From positions 55,518 through 119,517 of the forward strand of contig CAAGRW010000134.1 of assembly GCA_900772775.1 (NCBI GenBank): a stretch of 64,000 nucleotides of DNA, given 5' to 3'. This DNA comes from Candidatus Rifleibacteriota bacterium. GTDB taxonomy: Bacteria > Vulcanimicrobiota > Xenobia > Xenobiales > Xenobiaceae. The notes below the pieces were generated by a model. It ran no database searches and was not told where the DNA came from. It saw only the letters and a program-made list of their open reading frames with translations. This document shows, piece by piece, positions 52,608 to 61,719 of the stretch (within the stretch, counting starts at the first letter, position 1; each line of letters starts with the position of its first letter). The position numbers and the translations under genes were made by a program.

Positions 52608-54824
52608 TTGGCCAGAAAGCCTCGTACCAAATCAGACAGCGATATGTTAGACAGTAATGCCGATATGTCAGTAGAAGGCCGCCTCTCTAGAATAGAGGTG
52701 GAGTTAGAAGATATCTCCTTAGTAGGCGATACCACCAGTAAAGAAATACTAAAGCTTCAAGGACGTTTTGAACGTCTCTCCAAAGATTTTGATGAAATTG
52801 CCGAAGGCGCCTCCGCAGAAGATTTAGCTCAAGTGCAAGGCTCCCTCGATGAAATGAGTGAGCGCTTCAAGGCTGTAGAAGAAGCCTTAGAAGCCAAGAG
52901 CGCCGAGTTTACTTCCGGTCAGGAAGAGACCCGCACCGAATTGCAAAATTTGAGCGCCGCCAATGAAGCCGCTGTAGAAAAAATCGGAACCTTGGAAACT
53001 TCTCTGGGTGAGCGTCTCGATGCCTTAAAAGAAGAAGTCAGCCAAGCTTCCACTTTTGCCAAAAGCGAAGATTTCGAAAATTACAAAGTTGAGCAAGGCG
53101 TAGCTTTCGAAACCTTAGAAGAGCGCGTTAAGAGCGAAAACGAAGAACTGCGCTCTGGCTTTGCGGCTTTAAAAGAAGAGCTGAATAGCGAAAATGAGAA
53201 AAATTCTTTAGCCTTAGAAGAAAAACTGGAAGAAAAGTCCAGCTCTCTCAAGAGCGAAGTAGAAGAGATTAAGTCTTCTTTAGAATCTTTGCGTGAATCT
53301 TTAGATGGCGCCGATCAAGTTGCTGATAAATTAAAAGCTGTCTATTCCGATGTAGAAGCTTTGCAAACTAAGCTTGATGAGTATGCTCCTAAGTTCGAAG
53401 AAGCTGTGGCTCAAGCCGAAGAGTCCCAGAGCGAAATTGACAAACACCTGAGCGCTATCAAGATGGCCATGCGCTTGGTAGAGCAGCTTGATGAGCGTGT
53501 GCGCGATATTGGCAAGAGCGCTGAAGCTGTTACCGCTGCGGCAGCCAATGCTGTAGAAGCTGCCCCTCAGATCGCCGCTACAGTAGCTCAGGCCGCCAGT
53601 GCCGCCGCTTCTGCCGGAGGCGTCGCTCCTAAGGTAGCTATTGCCAGCGAACCTGTAGAAGAAGATGAGCCAATACCCGCTATTACCGAAAACCTTGGCT
53701 ACGATTTAGACGATATTCTCCAAGTTGTAATTAGCCACCGCGCTTCCGATTTGCACTTGCAAGTAGGCAATACTCCTACCGTGCGTTTAAGTGGAGACTT
53801 GGTTCCTGTTGGCGATACTAAATTGGCTCAAGATGATACCAAAGCTCTCATCTATCCGGCTATGACTCGCGAGCAAAGAAGAGAAGTCAAGAAGGGACAT
53901 GAAGTTTCCTTCGCTCATGTAGCTTCTGACGGCACTCGCTTTATTGTCAACGCCTTCTTGGAAAGAGGCAACTTGAGCGCCAATTTCCATATGCTGCGCA
54001 CCGAAGTTTTGGACTTTGATGTTTTGGGCTTGCCTTCCATTCTGAAGAAGCTTTCCCTTTATCAGAGCGGTTTGATTATTTTGACCGGCCCCACTGGATC
54101 AGGCAAATCTACCACTATGGCTTCTATTGTTGATTATATTAACAACAATCGTAAGTGCCATATCGTCACTGTGGAAGATCCTATCGAGTATTATCACAAG
54201 ACGGTCAATTCTTTAATCACTCAACGTGAAGTCGGTACCGATACGCAGAGTTTCAACGACGCTATCAATATGGCTATGCGCCAGGATCCCGATGTCTTGG
54301 TAATTAGCGATATTAAAGATGCCGATACTTTGATGGCTGCTACTACTGCTGCCGAAAAGGGTTTCTTGGTAATTGCGGCTATGAATATGCCCGATACCGT
54401 TCAGGCTGTGCGTCGTATGCTTTCCACCTTTACCGGCGAAACGCAGAGACAGTTCCGCTTGCTCTTGGCCAGTTGCTTGCGTGGCGTGATTTCTCAGAAA
54501 TTGATCACCAGAGCTGATGATAAAGGCCGAGTTCCCGCTGTGGAAGTTTTAGTTGTCGATATGGCCGTTTCCGACTCTATCTTAAATGACAACTTAGAAG
54601 GCTTGGCTGCTTATTTACAGCAAGGCAGCGTGGAAGGTATGCAAAGCTTCAATCAGTCTATGAGCGCTTTGTATTCTCGCGGTTTAATTGCTAAAGACGA
54701 AGAACAGTACCATGAGGAGCAGCAGCCTGTTCAAGACTTCTCCGGAGTAGATGCCGAAATTCATCTTCAAGAACAGCCTAGTACTGAGATGAATGACAAC
54801 GACACTATTATGAATTGGTTGTAA
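52608..54824 (+). CDS. PilT/GspE-family ATPase with long N-terminal coiled coil and altered active-site boxes
   Basis: 738 residues from a TTG with GGAAGGG upstream. Residues about 20-340 are a long acidic coiled coil (repeated Glu/Leu/Lys heptads, e.g. LEEKLEEKSSSLKSEVEEIK), then an Ala-rich hinge. From about 365 on it is PilT-like: RASDLHLQVGNTPTVRLSGD, Walker A GPTGSGKSTT (about 494), the Asp-box VEDPIEYYH and MAMRQDPDVLVISDIKD as Walker B. In PilT the last reads IGEMRD and the His-box reads ATLHTN; here they are ISDIKD and AAMNMP, so the catalytic Glu is Asp and the His is absent. It may be a slow or non-hydrolysing pilus or secretion ATPase. The following gene starts 4 bases on. Confidence 0.8.
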   Translation: MARKPRTKSDSDMLDSNADMSVEGRLSRIEVELEDISLVGDTTSKEILKLQGRFERLSKDFDEIAEGASAEDLAQVQGSLDEMSERFKAVEEALEAKSAEFTSGQEETRTELQNLSAANEAAVEKIGTLETSLGERLDALKEEVSQASTFAKSEDFENYKVEQGVAFETLEERVKSENEELRSGFAALKEELNSENEKNSLALEEKLEEKSSSLKSEVEEIKSSLESLRESLDGADQVADKLKAVYSDVEALQTKLDEYAPKFEEAVAQAEESQSEIDKHLSAIKMAMRLVEQLDERVRDIGKSAEAVTAAAANAVEAAPQIAATVAQAASAAASAGGVAPKVAIASEPVEEDEPIPAITENLGYDLDDILQVVISHRASDLHLQVGNTPTVRLSGDLVPVGDTKLAQDDTKALIYPAMTREQRREVKKGHEVSFAHVASDGTRFIVNAFLERGNLSANFHMLRTEVLDFDVLGLPSILKKLSLYQSGLIILTGPTGSGKSTTMASIVDYINNNRKCHIVTVEDPIEYYHKTVNSLITQREVGTDTQSFNDAINMAMRQDPDVLVISDIKDADTLMAATTAAEKGFLVIAAMNMPDTVQAVRRMLSTFTGETQRQFRLLLASCLRGVISQKLITRADDKGRVPAVEVLVVDMAVSDSILNDNLEGLAAYLQQGSVEGMQSFNQSMSALYSRGLIAKDEEQYHEEQQPVQDFSGVDAEIHLQEQPSTEMNDNDTIMNWL

Positions 54825-54828
54825 TGAT

Positions 54829-55575
54829 ATGAACAGCAGATTCGGAACTTTGAATTCAGATGCTGCCGAGCATGAGTTCTCGCCCGAACTTCTGCACAAT
54901 CGCTTGGTGCAAGTGCGCGAGTCGGTGACTCGCGCTTGCCTGAGCTGTGGCCGAGACCCCAACTCAGTCACTCTTGTTGGGGTCTCCAAAACAAAGCCTC
55001 TTTGTGCCATAGAAGCAGCGGCTCGATTCGGCTTACAAAATTTTGGGGAGAACTATGTGCAAGAGGCCAAAATAAAAGCAGAGCATTTCCCCGATCTGAA
55101 GTGGCATTTGATTGGCAATATACAAAAAAACAAAGCTCATGTGGCCGTCAAAATTGCTACAGTAATTCATTCTTTAGACTCAGTAGAGTTGATTAAACGC
55201 ATTGATAGGGGGTGTGCCGAGCAAGGGCGCAGCGTTTCCGGGCTCATTCAAGTACGTTTGGGTCATGAAGAAACTAAGAGTGGCGTCGATCCTGAAAATC
55301 TTTTCTCTCTTTTGGAAGAGTTAAAAACTGCTGACTTACAGTGCTTGCGTCTGGTAGGATTGATGACTATTCCTCCGCCTGCAGCTTCTCCCGAAGGGAA
55401 TCGCTCTCACTTCCGCCGTTTGCGTGAACTTTTAGAAGAAGTTATAGCCCGCCAGTACGAGTTTTGGTCTGGTCGTGAGCTTTCTATGGGAATGAGCGGA
55501 GATTATCAAGTGGCTATAGAAGAAGGCGCTACCTACATAAGAGTGGGGAGAGCTATTTTTGGCAGCCGCAACTAG
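54829..55575 (+). CDS. yggS: PLP-binding homeostasis protein YggS/PLPBP
   Basis: 248 residues. Family blocks: VTLVGVSKTKPLCAIEAAAR with the PLP Lys in VSKTKP, NFGENYVQEAKIKAE, LKWHLIGNIQKNKAHVAV, ETKSGVDPENL, LMTIPPPA and LSMGMSGDYQVAIEEGATYI, then VRVGRAIFGSR-type ending. It buffers pyridoxal phosphate in the cytoplasm. It is followed by sepF, an order seen in Gram-positive bacteria and Cyanobacteria. Confidence 0.93.
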   Translation: MNSRFGTLNSDAAEHEFSPELLHNRLVQVRESVTRACLSCGRDPNSVTLVGVSKTKPLCAIEAAARFGLQNFGENYVQEAKIKAEHFPDLKWHLIGNIQKNKAHVAVKIATVIHSLDSVELIKRIDRGCAEQGRSVSGLIQVRLGHEETKSGVDPENLFSLLEELKTADLQCLRLVGLMTIPPPAASPEGNRSHFRRLRELLEEVIARQYEFWSGRELSMGMSGDYQVAIEEGATYIRVGRAIFGSRN

Positions 55576-55610
55576 TTTGCAAGAAATAAAACTTCGTACA
55601 GGGGTAGAGT

Positions 55611-56150
55611 GTGTCTAGCAGTTGTTGGGATAAGCTGAGAGATTTTTTTGTCGGCGGCGAGCAAGAAGACGACGATTATTCGGAAGAAGAGATGGACGCT
55701 TCAAAAAAAACAGATGCACATAGAGCTGTGGGAAGCAGAGCCAATTTAGCTGCTCTTCCTTCTAAAAATGGCAAAGACAAGATCGAAATTGTAGTAGTCA
55801 ATGTCTATTGTCCCGATGAAGCAGAGAAAAGTGGCTGGTGTTGCAAAATAGCCAGAGAAATAAAAGCTAAAAAATGTGTGCTTGTCAGTTTTGATGAAAA
55901 GACAGATAAGAGTGTGCGCACGCGTATTTTGGACTTTTTGTCTGGTAGTGTTTTCGTCAGCGGTGTCAATTCTTTCAAAATTTCCTCTAGCGCAGTTCTT
56001 TATTTCCCTTCAACTTTTGTTCTCTCTCGTATACCCGGAGATGCTGACAAAACTATGGGAGCTCCACGAGTATCCGAGCCCAATGAAGTGGCGCCGGAGC
56101 CTATGCTAAGTGGCAACTTTTCCGAGTACGGCGCTCGCGATTTTCGCTGA
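55611..56150 (+). CDS. sepF: Cell-division protein SepF
   Basis: 179 residues from a GTG. A polar Asp/Glu/Lys N-terminal linker follows MSSSCWDKLRDFFVGG, a membrane-targeting-type helix. The C-terminal SepF core is IEIVVVNVYCPDEAEKSG with RTRILDFLSGSVFVSGVNSF and KISSSAVLYFPSTFVLS, the conserved fold with the Gly-containing dimer helix. SepF tethers FtsZ to the membrane. Its position directly after yggS strongly supports the call. Some residues are divergent, e.g. Cys in NVYCPD. Confidence 0.85.
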   Translation: MSSSCWDKLRDFFVGGEQEDDDYSEEEMDASKKTDAHRAVGSRANLAALPSKNGKDKIEIVVVNVYCPDEAEKSGWCCKIAREIKAKKCVLVSFDEKTDKSVRTRILDFLSGSVFVSGVNSFKISSSAVLYFPSTFVLSRIPGDADKTMGAPRVSEPNEVAPEPMLSGNFSEYGARDFR

Positions 56151-56162
56151 CAATTTAAGATA

Positions 56163-57371
56163 ATGTCGTATTTAACGCCTAAAGGAGCCGAGGAGCTCCT
56201 TTCTCTTTATATTCACTTCCCTTTCTGTAAACAACGTTGCATATATTGCGACTTCAATACTTTAGGCGGCGTAAAACAAGAAGAGCGCTTGGTCTATCAT
56301 AAGGCTTTACTTCAAGATATACGCTTATCGGCTCGACAAGTCAAAATTGCTGAGGATGGCTTGCGCAGCCTTTACTTAGGTGGAGGCACACCTACTTTAG
56401 CTTCGGCTGATTGGCTTATGGAAGTTGTGGATACCGTAAAAGAATATTACGGCTTTAATCCGCAGGCTGAAATTACTATTGAAGCTAACCCCGGCACTTT
56501 AAGTTTGGCTAAGTTAAAAAGCCTACATCAATGTGGTATCAATCGTTTGTCTATGGGCGTGCAATCGCTCAATGCCGGGCTCTTACACAAGCTGGGCCGT
56601 ATTCACAGTGTGCAAGATGTTGCTGACAGTTTGTCGTGGGCTAGAGAAGCTGGCTTTGACAATATCAATTTAGATTTAATTTACGGTTTACCTGGCCAAA
56701 CGGCGGCAATTTGGACGGATACTTTAGAACAATTGCTGTCCTTTAAGCCGGAGCATATTGCTTGCTATGCACTTTCGGTAGAAGAGGGCACTCCTCTGGA
56801 AAGAGCTTTAGATCGCGGCCTGATGACTTTGCCTAGTGAAGCTGAAGTAGAAAAAATGGAGCGCATTTTGCGTAAAAAGCTCCAAGGCTCCGGCTTCGAA
56901 CATTATGAAATTTCGAATTGGGCTTTGCCAGGTCGCCAGTGTTTTCACAATAAAGTTTATTGGCGCAACGCTCCTTATTTAGGCGTGGGAGCCGGAGCCG
57001 TTTCCTATTATAACGGTTGGCGTTTTAGCCGTTTGGCTGATCCTAAAAGCTACGGCAAAGCTGTGTCGCAAGGGCTGGAATTATATAGCGAAGCCGAACG
57101 CTTGGGCTGGGCCTCTAGAGTGCGCGAAGATCTTATGCTGGGTTTGCGTTGCCGCTGTGGTATAAGCGTGCCGCAATTGCTGAAGCGCTTTCCACTACCA
57201 TATCGAGCAAAATTGCGTAGAGCTTTAAAACAATTTCTGCGCGAAATACCTGCTGAATTGTTCCATTTGGCCCACAGACGTTTGCGTTTAACTGGCCGTG
57301 GCCGCGATCTTTCCAATGAAATATTTGTGCGCCTTTTAGAGTGCGCCTCTTTTGAAGCGGCTTTTTGCTAA
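56163..57371 (+). CDS. hemW: HemW-like radical SAM protein (heme chaperone family)
   Basis: 402 residues. The radical SAM Cys22, Cys26, Cys29 are in YIHFPFCKQRCIYCDFNT; LYLGGGTPTLAS, GVQSLNAGLLHKLGRIHS and NINLDLIYGLPGQT are typical, and the C-terminal half contains CFHNKVYWRNAPYLGVGAGA and LMLGLRCRCGIS. It is the HemW (formerly HemN-like) type, thought to insert heme into proteins, not true coproporphyrinogen oxidase. It starts 12 bases after sepF and ends the operon. Confidence 0.88.
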   Translation: MSYLTPKGAEELLSLYIHFPFCKQRCIYCDFNTLGGVKQEERLVYHKALLQDIRLSARQVKIAEDGLRSLYLGGGTPTLASADWLMEVVDTVKEYYGFNPQAEITIEANPGTLSLAKLKSLHQCGINRLSMGVQSLNAGLLHKLGRIHSVQDVADSLSWAREAGFDNINLDLIYGLPGQTAAIWTDTLEQLLSFKPEHIACYALSVEEGTPLERALDRGLMTLPSEAEVEKMERILRKKLQGSGFEHYEISNWALPGRQCFHNKVYWRNAPYLGVGAGAVSYYNGWRFSRLADPKSYGKAVSQGLELYSEAERLGWASRVREDLMLGLRCRCGISVPQLLKRFPLPYRAKLRRALKQFLREIPAELFHLAHRRLRLTGRGRDLSNEIFVRLLECASFEAAFC

Positions 57372-57428
57372 AAAAAGAGCCCTCTGCCCTGAAGCAATTT
57401 AGACTTACTGGGGCAGAGGGCTCTTTTG
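57372..57428. terminator. Bidirectional terminator
   Basis: A 17-base perfect stem (AAAAGAGCCCTCTGCCC with its complement) with a loop of about 21 bases between hemW and the convergent unknown gene. Confidence 0.9.
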
Positions 57429-57457
57429 TTGATTTGTAAGAGAAAACGAAAAAATGC

Positions 57458-58696
57458 TTAAATAATGTTGCGCGGAATCTTTTCGTCAGCCGTTATGTTG
57501 GCTACAAAGTTTAGGACAGCTTTCTTGGCTTTGTTAGCTTTAGAAATTTGTCTTACTTGATCAGCTGGCAACGGACTGCGGTTGGTAGGCACCTCTCCTG
57601 AAGAAGATGTACCGCCGTTTTTCTCTGATTTTTTAGCTTTTTCGGCCTCTTTGGCTTGACGCTTGGCTTGGATCTCTTGATCGCGTCGCACGCAACGGCT
57701 GACTTTTTTAGTCCAGGCCCAGCCGGTTTTGGCGGCCAATAAGCCTGCGCAAGCGGCAGCTGCGATGGGGCCACCCACGGCAATTGAGGCTACTACTGCT
57801 CCGCCGTAAGCTAAGTCTAGAGCGCCATTGATAATTTTGGTACGGCTCTTATTCTTTATACCTTTTTGGATGCTCTTGAGGCCGACGCCTATATTTAGAG
57901 CTGCAGCCGCTTTGCGCAACGGAGGCAGAACCGTTTTCTTAATAAACTTGGCTGCCGTACCGGCTTTGCCTTCTAGGCTTAAGGTGCCTACTACAGCTCC
58001 GTTGAGAGTTTTGCGTACGCCTGCTAAAGAGGTGCGCAAGCCGCTCAGCACTTTGTGGCTGTCTTTTTTCTTGATACCTTTAATGGTATTGCGCGTACCT
58101 TCGCCGATTTTAAATATGCCTTCACCGGCCAAAACCGCTCCGCCGACACCGCAGCAAACCTCGGCGCTGAGGCCAGAAAAATCGGCCAATTTATTGAAAA
58201 ACTCGATGTTTTTCTTGATGCCGCCGCCCTTATTTACAGCATCTTCGGCTAAGTCTTTTATGTCGTCAACTTGCTCGTCATCGAGAGCTTCACCGCAAAA
58301 AGCTGCCGCACCCAATCCCAAGATAATAACGGTAGGAACGCCTTTTTTGGCATGATCTTTGACAAAAGTCAAAGGCGAATGGCGAGCCTCTTTATATAGA
58401 GACATGCCCTTCTTAACCATCTTTTTAGGAGTGAGCTTCTTGCCTTTTCTCTTGGCTTTGGCCGGAGTAGAAGAAGCGGTGACATTTTCATCGTTTACGG
58501 CAACGGTTTCGGTATTCGTTGCGGAGGTCGCTTCTAAATCGGCAGTTGCGGCGGCACTGTCTGCCTGGCTAATCTCAACCTGATCGCCAACAACGGCAGG
58601 CGCAGACTCTTGCTCCGGAAGGGAATTGCTATCGAGCGGCACCCGAGGAGCGTTGGTTATATTCGTATTTTGTAGGGAGGAACTGATACTAATCAT
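57458..58696 (-). CDS. Unknown protein with disordered N-terminus and hydrophobic Gly/Ala-rich repeats
   Basis: 412 residues. The N-terminus is Ser/Asn/Ala/Thr-rich without a signal peptide (starts MISISSSLQNTNITNAP and has DQVEIS at about 39). Several Gly/Ala-rich hydrophobic stretches follow (VPTVIILGLGAAAFCGEAL; CCGVGGAVLAGEGIFKIG; VVASIAVGGPIAAAACAGLL). Two copies of a basic repeat are visible, TIKGIKKKDSHKVLSGLRTS and IQKGIKNKSRTKIINGALDL. The end is highly charged. No family is recognised. The repeats next to glycine-zipper-like helices suggest membrane insertion, perhaps as an effector or pore-like protein; this is inference. Confidence 0.6.
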   Translation of the reverse strand: MISISSSLQNTNITNAPRVPLDSNSLPEQESAPAVVGDQVEISQADSAAATADLEATSATNTETVAVNDENVTASSTPAKAKRKGKKLTPKKMVKKGMSLYKEARHSPLTFVKDHAKKGVPTVIILGLGAAAFCGEALDDEQVDDIKDLAEDAVNKGGGIKKNIEFFNKLADFSGLSAEVCCGVGGAVLAGEGIFKIGEGTRNTIKGIKKKDSHKVLSGLRTSLAGVRKTLNGAVVGTLSLEGKAGTAAKFIKKTVLPPLRKAAAALNIGVGLKSIQKGIKNKSRTKIINGALDLAYGGAVVASIAVGGPIAAAACAGLLAAKTGWAWTKKVSRCVRRDQEIQAKRQAKEAEKAKKSEKNGGTSSSGEVPTNRSPLPADQVRQISKANKAKKAVLNFVANITADEKIPRNII

Positions 58697-58827
58697 GAGT
58701 CGCCCTTGCGCATAAAAAGAATTTAATTATATATTACTTGAATTTGTCTATGAAAGAAAGGATAGATTCGTTCTATCTCGCCTTCAAAGTGTTACAAAAA
58801 CGGCAAAAGGCTATTTTTGTTAGCAAA

Positions 58828-59991
58828 TTACAGCCAGCTTTCTTGCAAAACTCGCAGCCAGTTTTTATAAAGCACCTTCTCTAACTCTTTTTCCTTCAGA
58901 CCGGCTTGGCGCAAACCATCAGCTATTAAATTCAGATTTGTGACGTCTTTTATCTGATCCGGAATGAGGCAACCATCAAAATCAGAGCCTAAAGCGACAT
59001 GATCAAAGCCTATTTGTTTGCCTATATAGACTATGTGGGCAATAACCGCTTCCAATTCGTTTAGGCTGTTTGCTTGCTGGCTGTGATTTAAAAGCTTTCG
59101 GCGAGATTGTTTAAAGTTAGTATAAAGTTGCTCTGCGCTAGGAATATAAGTGAGCTCTTGACCGCGAGGGCCGATTAAATCGGGAACGTGCATAGTTACG
59201 CCTACTAGCCCGCGGTGTGCGGCTACAGTTTCCAATTGCTCATCGGTAAGAGCGCGTGAAGCTGGACACAAAGTGAAGGCGCTGCTATGTGAAACTACTA
59301 AAGGACGACGCTCAGAAGCTTGGGCCAAATCAAAAAAGCCTTGAGCATTGAGGTGAGCAGCGTCGAGCATAATGCCGAGTTCGTCACAGCGCTTAACTAA
59401 AGCTAAACCGGCAGCAGTCAAGCCCGGGCCGGTATTGGGATGCACTTTGTAAGCAAAAGGTACGCCGGTACCGAAAATATTGGGACGACTCCAACAAATG
59501 CCCAAAGAGCGAACTCCGGCTTGATATAAGGTTTCCAAAGCTTCTAAATTTACATCAATAGCTTCACAGCCTTCTAAATGGATAACTACCGCCAATTGTT
59601 TATGGCTCATAGTATCGACCAACTCTTGGTAAGAGCGAACTACTTTGAAGCCGTCCGTAATTCGCTCGTCTTGGAATATATGGCTCATTACTTCCAAAGT
59701 GGCTGCCAGGGCTACTTGATGATCTAACGGGGGCTCTAAATCTGGCTGACGGCCTGGAGCCACTTCGCGATTGTGGGCTTGCAAACAAGTACTTTCTTCG
59801 CCCAAGGGAGGATCTATAAAAATAGCACAGAGGGCACCTAAATAGCCTGCCTGTAAAGCGCGTGGCAAGTCGATGTGGGCCTGGGGACAGCCCTTTACAA
59901 AAGCGTGCCGATTAAGTGGAGAAGTGCGCAAATGGCGCGGAGGATAACATTTTACAAAAGAATCGTTGTGACCGTCAAAGAAAATAGACAT
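58828..59991 (-). CDS. Membrane dipeptidase (peptidase M19)
   Basis: 387 residues from the ATG at 59991; a longer start at 60102 would overlap the opposite-strand region and adds an unlikely basic leader. Zinc ligands and motifs: FFDGHNDSF (His, Asp), VIHLEGCEAIDVN (Glu), MLDAAHLNAQG and PLVVSHSSAFTL (His residues), ALGSDFDG near the end. M19 enzymes split dipeptides including D-residue and cysteinyl-glycine forms. Despite the family name there is no signal peptide. It is divergent from the ATP-grasp ligase gene across 144 bases. Confidence 0.85.
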   Translation of the reverse strand: MSIFFDGHNDSFVKCYPPRHLRTSPLNRHAFVKGCPQAHIDLPRALQAGYLGALCAIFIDPPLGEESTCLQAHNREVAPGRQPDLEPPLDHQVALAATLEVMSHIFQDERITDGFKVVRSYQELVDTMSHKQLAVVIHLEGCEAIDVNLEALETLYQAGVRSLGICWSRPNIFGTGVPFAYKVHPNTGPGLTAAGLALVKRCDELGIMLDAAHLNAQGFFDLAQASERRPLVVSHSSAFTLCPASRALTDEQLETVAAHRGLVGVTMHVPDLIGPRGQELTYIPSAEQLYTNFKQSRRKLLNHSQQANSLNELEAVIAHIVYIGKQIGFDHVALGSDFDGCLIPDQIKDVTNLNLIADGLRQAGLKEKELEKVLYKNWLRVLQESWL

Positions 59992-60135
59992 GGGGAAAAG
60001 TTCTCGCTTTGGCAGGTTGAGCCTGCTTTTTGGCGATTTTGCGTATTTATTGAAGCTTGGCTTATGCAAAAAAGGGCTGCTGTCAGCTTTGGGGAAAAAC
60101 AAGCCATAAATTTAGAGAGAGGCGTGCATTTTGAT

Positions 60136-61701
60136 ATGGCTGAAGCGAATTGGCAAATAGATTTTGAGTCTTTACAAAAGCGGTTGCCCGCTGCTTGGCA
60201 AAGCGTTTGTAGCGATCCTAATTGCGAACGCACCGTAGTAGTGCTGCCTTCTATCTCTTTGTCGCCATTAGAATTGACCAATGTGCAAGGATCGGTTCAC
60301 TACGAAGAGCGGCTTTTATCTTTCCTTACCTTGCTAGGAATGCCCAAAACTCACGTCGTTTATTTGAGCGCTTTACGTATTCCCGATGACGTAATTTCTT
60401 ACTACTTGCAATTTTTACCCGGCGTCACTTTCTCTCACGCTCACGAGCGACTCCACTTAATTTCCCTTATGGATCGCAGCGATGTGCCTTTAACGCAAAA
60501 AATATTAGAGCGTCCGGCTGTTATCGAGCGTATAAAAAGGGCCATTAAAAACCCGGCTCTTTCTTACATGGAAGTTTATTATAATACGGAATTAGAGCAC
60601 GAACTGGCTGTAAAGTTGGGCATTCCTATTTTCGGTTCGTCCGTTGATTTACACTATTGGAGCGGAAAGTCCGGCTCGCGAGATATATTCAAAAAATTAG
60701 ATATAGCTCATCCTAAAGGCTATGGCTCTGTCTTCAGTATGGAGGAAGCTGCTCAAGCTATTGTAGATTTACGCCAAGAGTGCCCCAATCTTGAAGGCGT
60801 AGTCATCAAGTTAAATGAAGGCTTCTCTGGTATCGGCAATATTTTGGTAAAATTTTCCTCTTTGGGCGCTAGGCAGACTAAGGAAGAAATTGCCGATTAC
60901 TTAGAAAATTTATCTGATGACAGTTGCGGTGAGGTCTCTTGCCAGGCTTTCAAAAAAGTATTAGCCGATCAAGGTGGAGTTGTGGAAGCTTTTATAGACG
61001 CTCCCGGCAAAACTTCGCCTACTATACAGCTTTTTATCAATCCTTTGGGCGAAATTTGCATAGATTCCACACACGAGCAAGAATTGGGCGGTCGTTCAGG
61101 CTTAGAATATATCGGCTGCTCTTTGCCAGCTAAAGCCAATTATGTGCAAGCTTTGCACCATTTGGGAAGTGAAATTGGGCGCGAGTTGGTGCGTTTGGGC
61201 TATATAGGCCCCGTTTCTATAGACTTTATTGCCATTCCCAGAGGCTCAAAGAGTGCTATCGGCTTAGCTGATGGTGTTGTCTACAGTCGTGGCGACTATG
61301 AACTTTACGCTGTGGAAATAAACTTGCGCCGCGGTGGCACTACCCATCCTTTAAGCGCAACTAGCTTTTTAACTGGCGGTCGCTATATGCCGGAAAGCGG
61401 CTCTTTCAAAACACCGTCCGGACGCAAAATATTTTACGTATCTTTCTCCAATATTGCCCCTCCCGAAGCTAAAGGCTTGTGCCCCAACGACATAATCGAT
61501 ATCGTCACCGAGTTTGGCTTACATTATAATTCCGCTACTTGCTGCGGTGTAATTTTCCATATGATGGGCGCTTTGTCTCAATATGGTCGTTTGTCCGGTA
61601 CTTGTGTGGCCGATTCTCCGGAAAAAGCTTGGGAATTGGTAGAAACTACCAAGCAAATCTTGGCTGAGCAAGCTGTAAAGCTCAGCTGGCTGCAGCAATA
61701 G
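60136..61701 (+). CDS. PGM1-related ATP-grasp peptide ligase-like protein
   Basis: About 521 residues from ATG 60136, which lies 13 bases after GAGAGAGG; longer starts would run into the divergent gene's promoter. ATP-grasp features: GVVIKLNEGFSGIGNILVKF (nucleotide-binding lobe), VEAFIDAPGKTSPTIQLFIN and a metal-site segment YAVEINLRRGGTTHPLS. The C-terminal part, LHYNSATCCGVIFHMMGALS, resembles the PGM1 C-terminal domain. Such enzymes form amide bonds between a carboxylate and an amine, as PGM1 does in pheganomycin. No precursor peptide is adjacent. It is 18 bases before a squalene/phytoene synthase-like gene, so a shared pathway (lipid or natural product) is inferred. Confidence 0.7.
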   Translation: MAEANWQIDFESLQKRLPAAWQSVCSDPNCERTVVVLPSISLSPLELTNVQGSVHYEERLLSFLTLLGMPKTHVVYLSALRIPDDVISYYLQFLPGVTFSHAHERLHLISLMDRSDVPLTQKILERPAVIERIKRAIKNPALSYMEVYYNTELEHELAVKLGIPIFGSSVDLHYWSGKSGSRDIFKKLDIAHPKGYGSVFSMEEAAQAIVDLRQECPNLEGVVIKLNEGFSGIGNILVKFSSLGARQTKEEIADYLENLSDDSCGEVSCQAFKKVLADQGGVVEAFIDAPGKTSPTIQLFINPLGEICIDSTHEQELGGRSGLEYIGCSLPAKANYVQALHHLGSEIGRELVRLGYIGPVSIDFIAIPRGSKSAIGLADGVVYSRGDYELYAVEINLRRGGTTHPLSATSFLTGGRYMPESGSFKTPSGRKIFYVSFSNIAPPEAKGLCPNDIIDIVTEFGLHYNSATCCGVIFHMMGALSQYGRLSGTCVADSPEKAWELVETTKQILAEQAVKLSWLQQ

Positions 61702-61719
61702 TGGGAAAGGCCAAAAAAC

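Noticed and set aside
59875..60135. A longer start for the PGM1-type ligase (87 more residues)
   Set aside because: The extra part overlaps the start and promoter of the divergent M19 gene, lacks a ribosome site and has no homology-like character.
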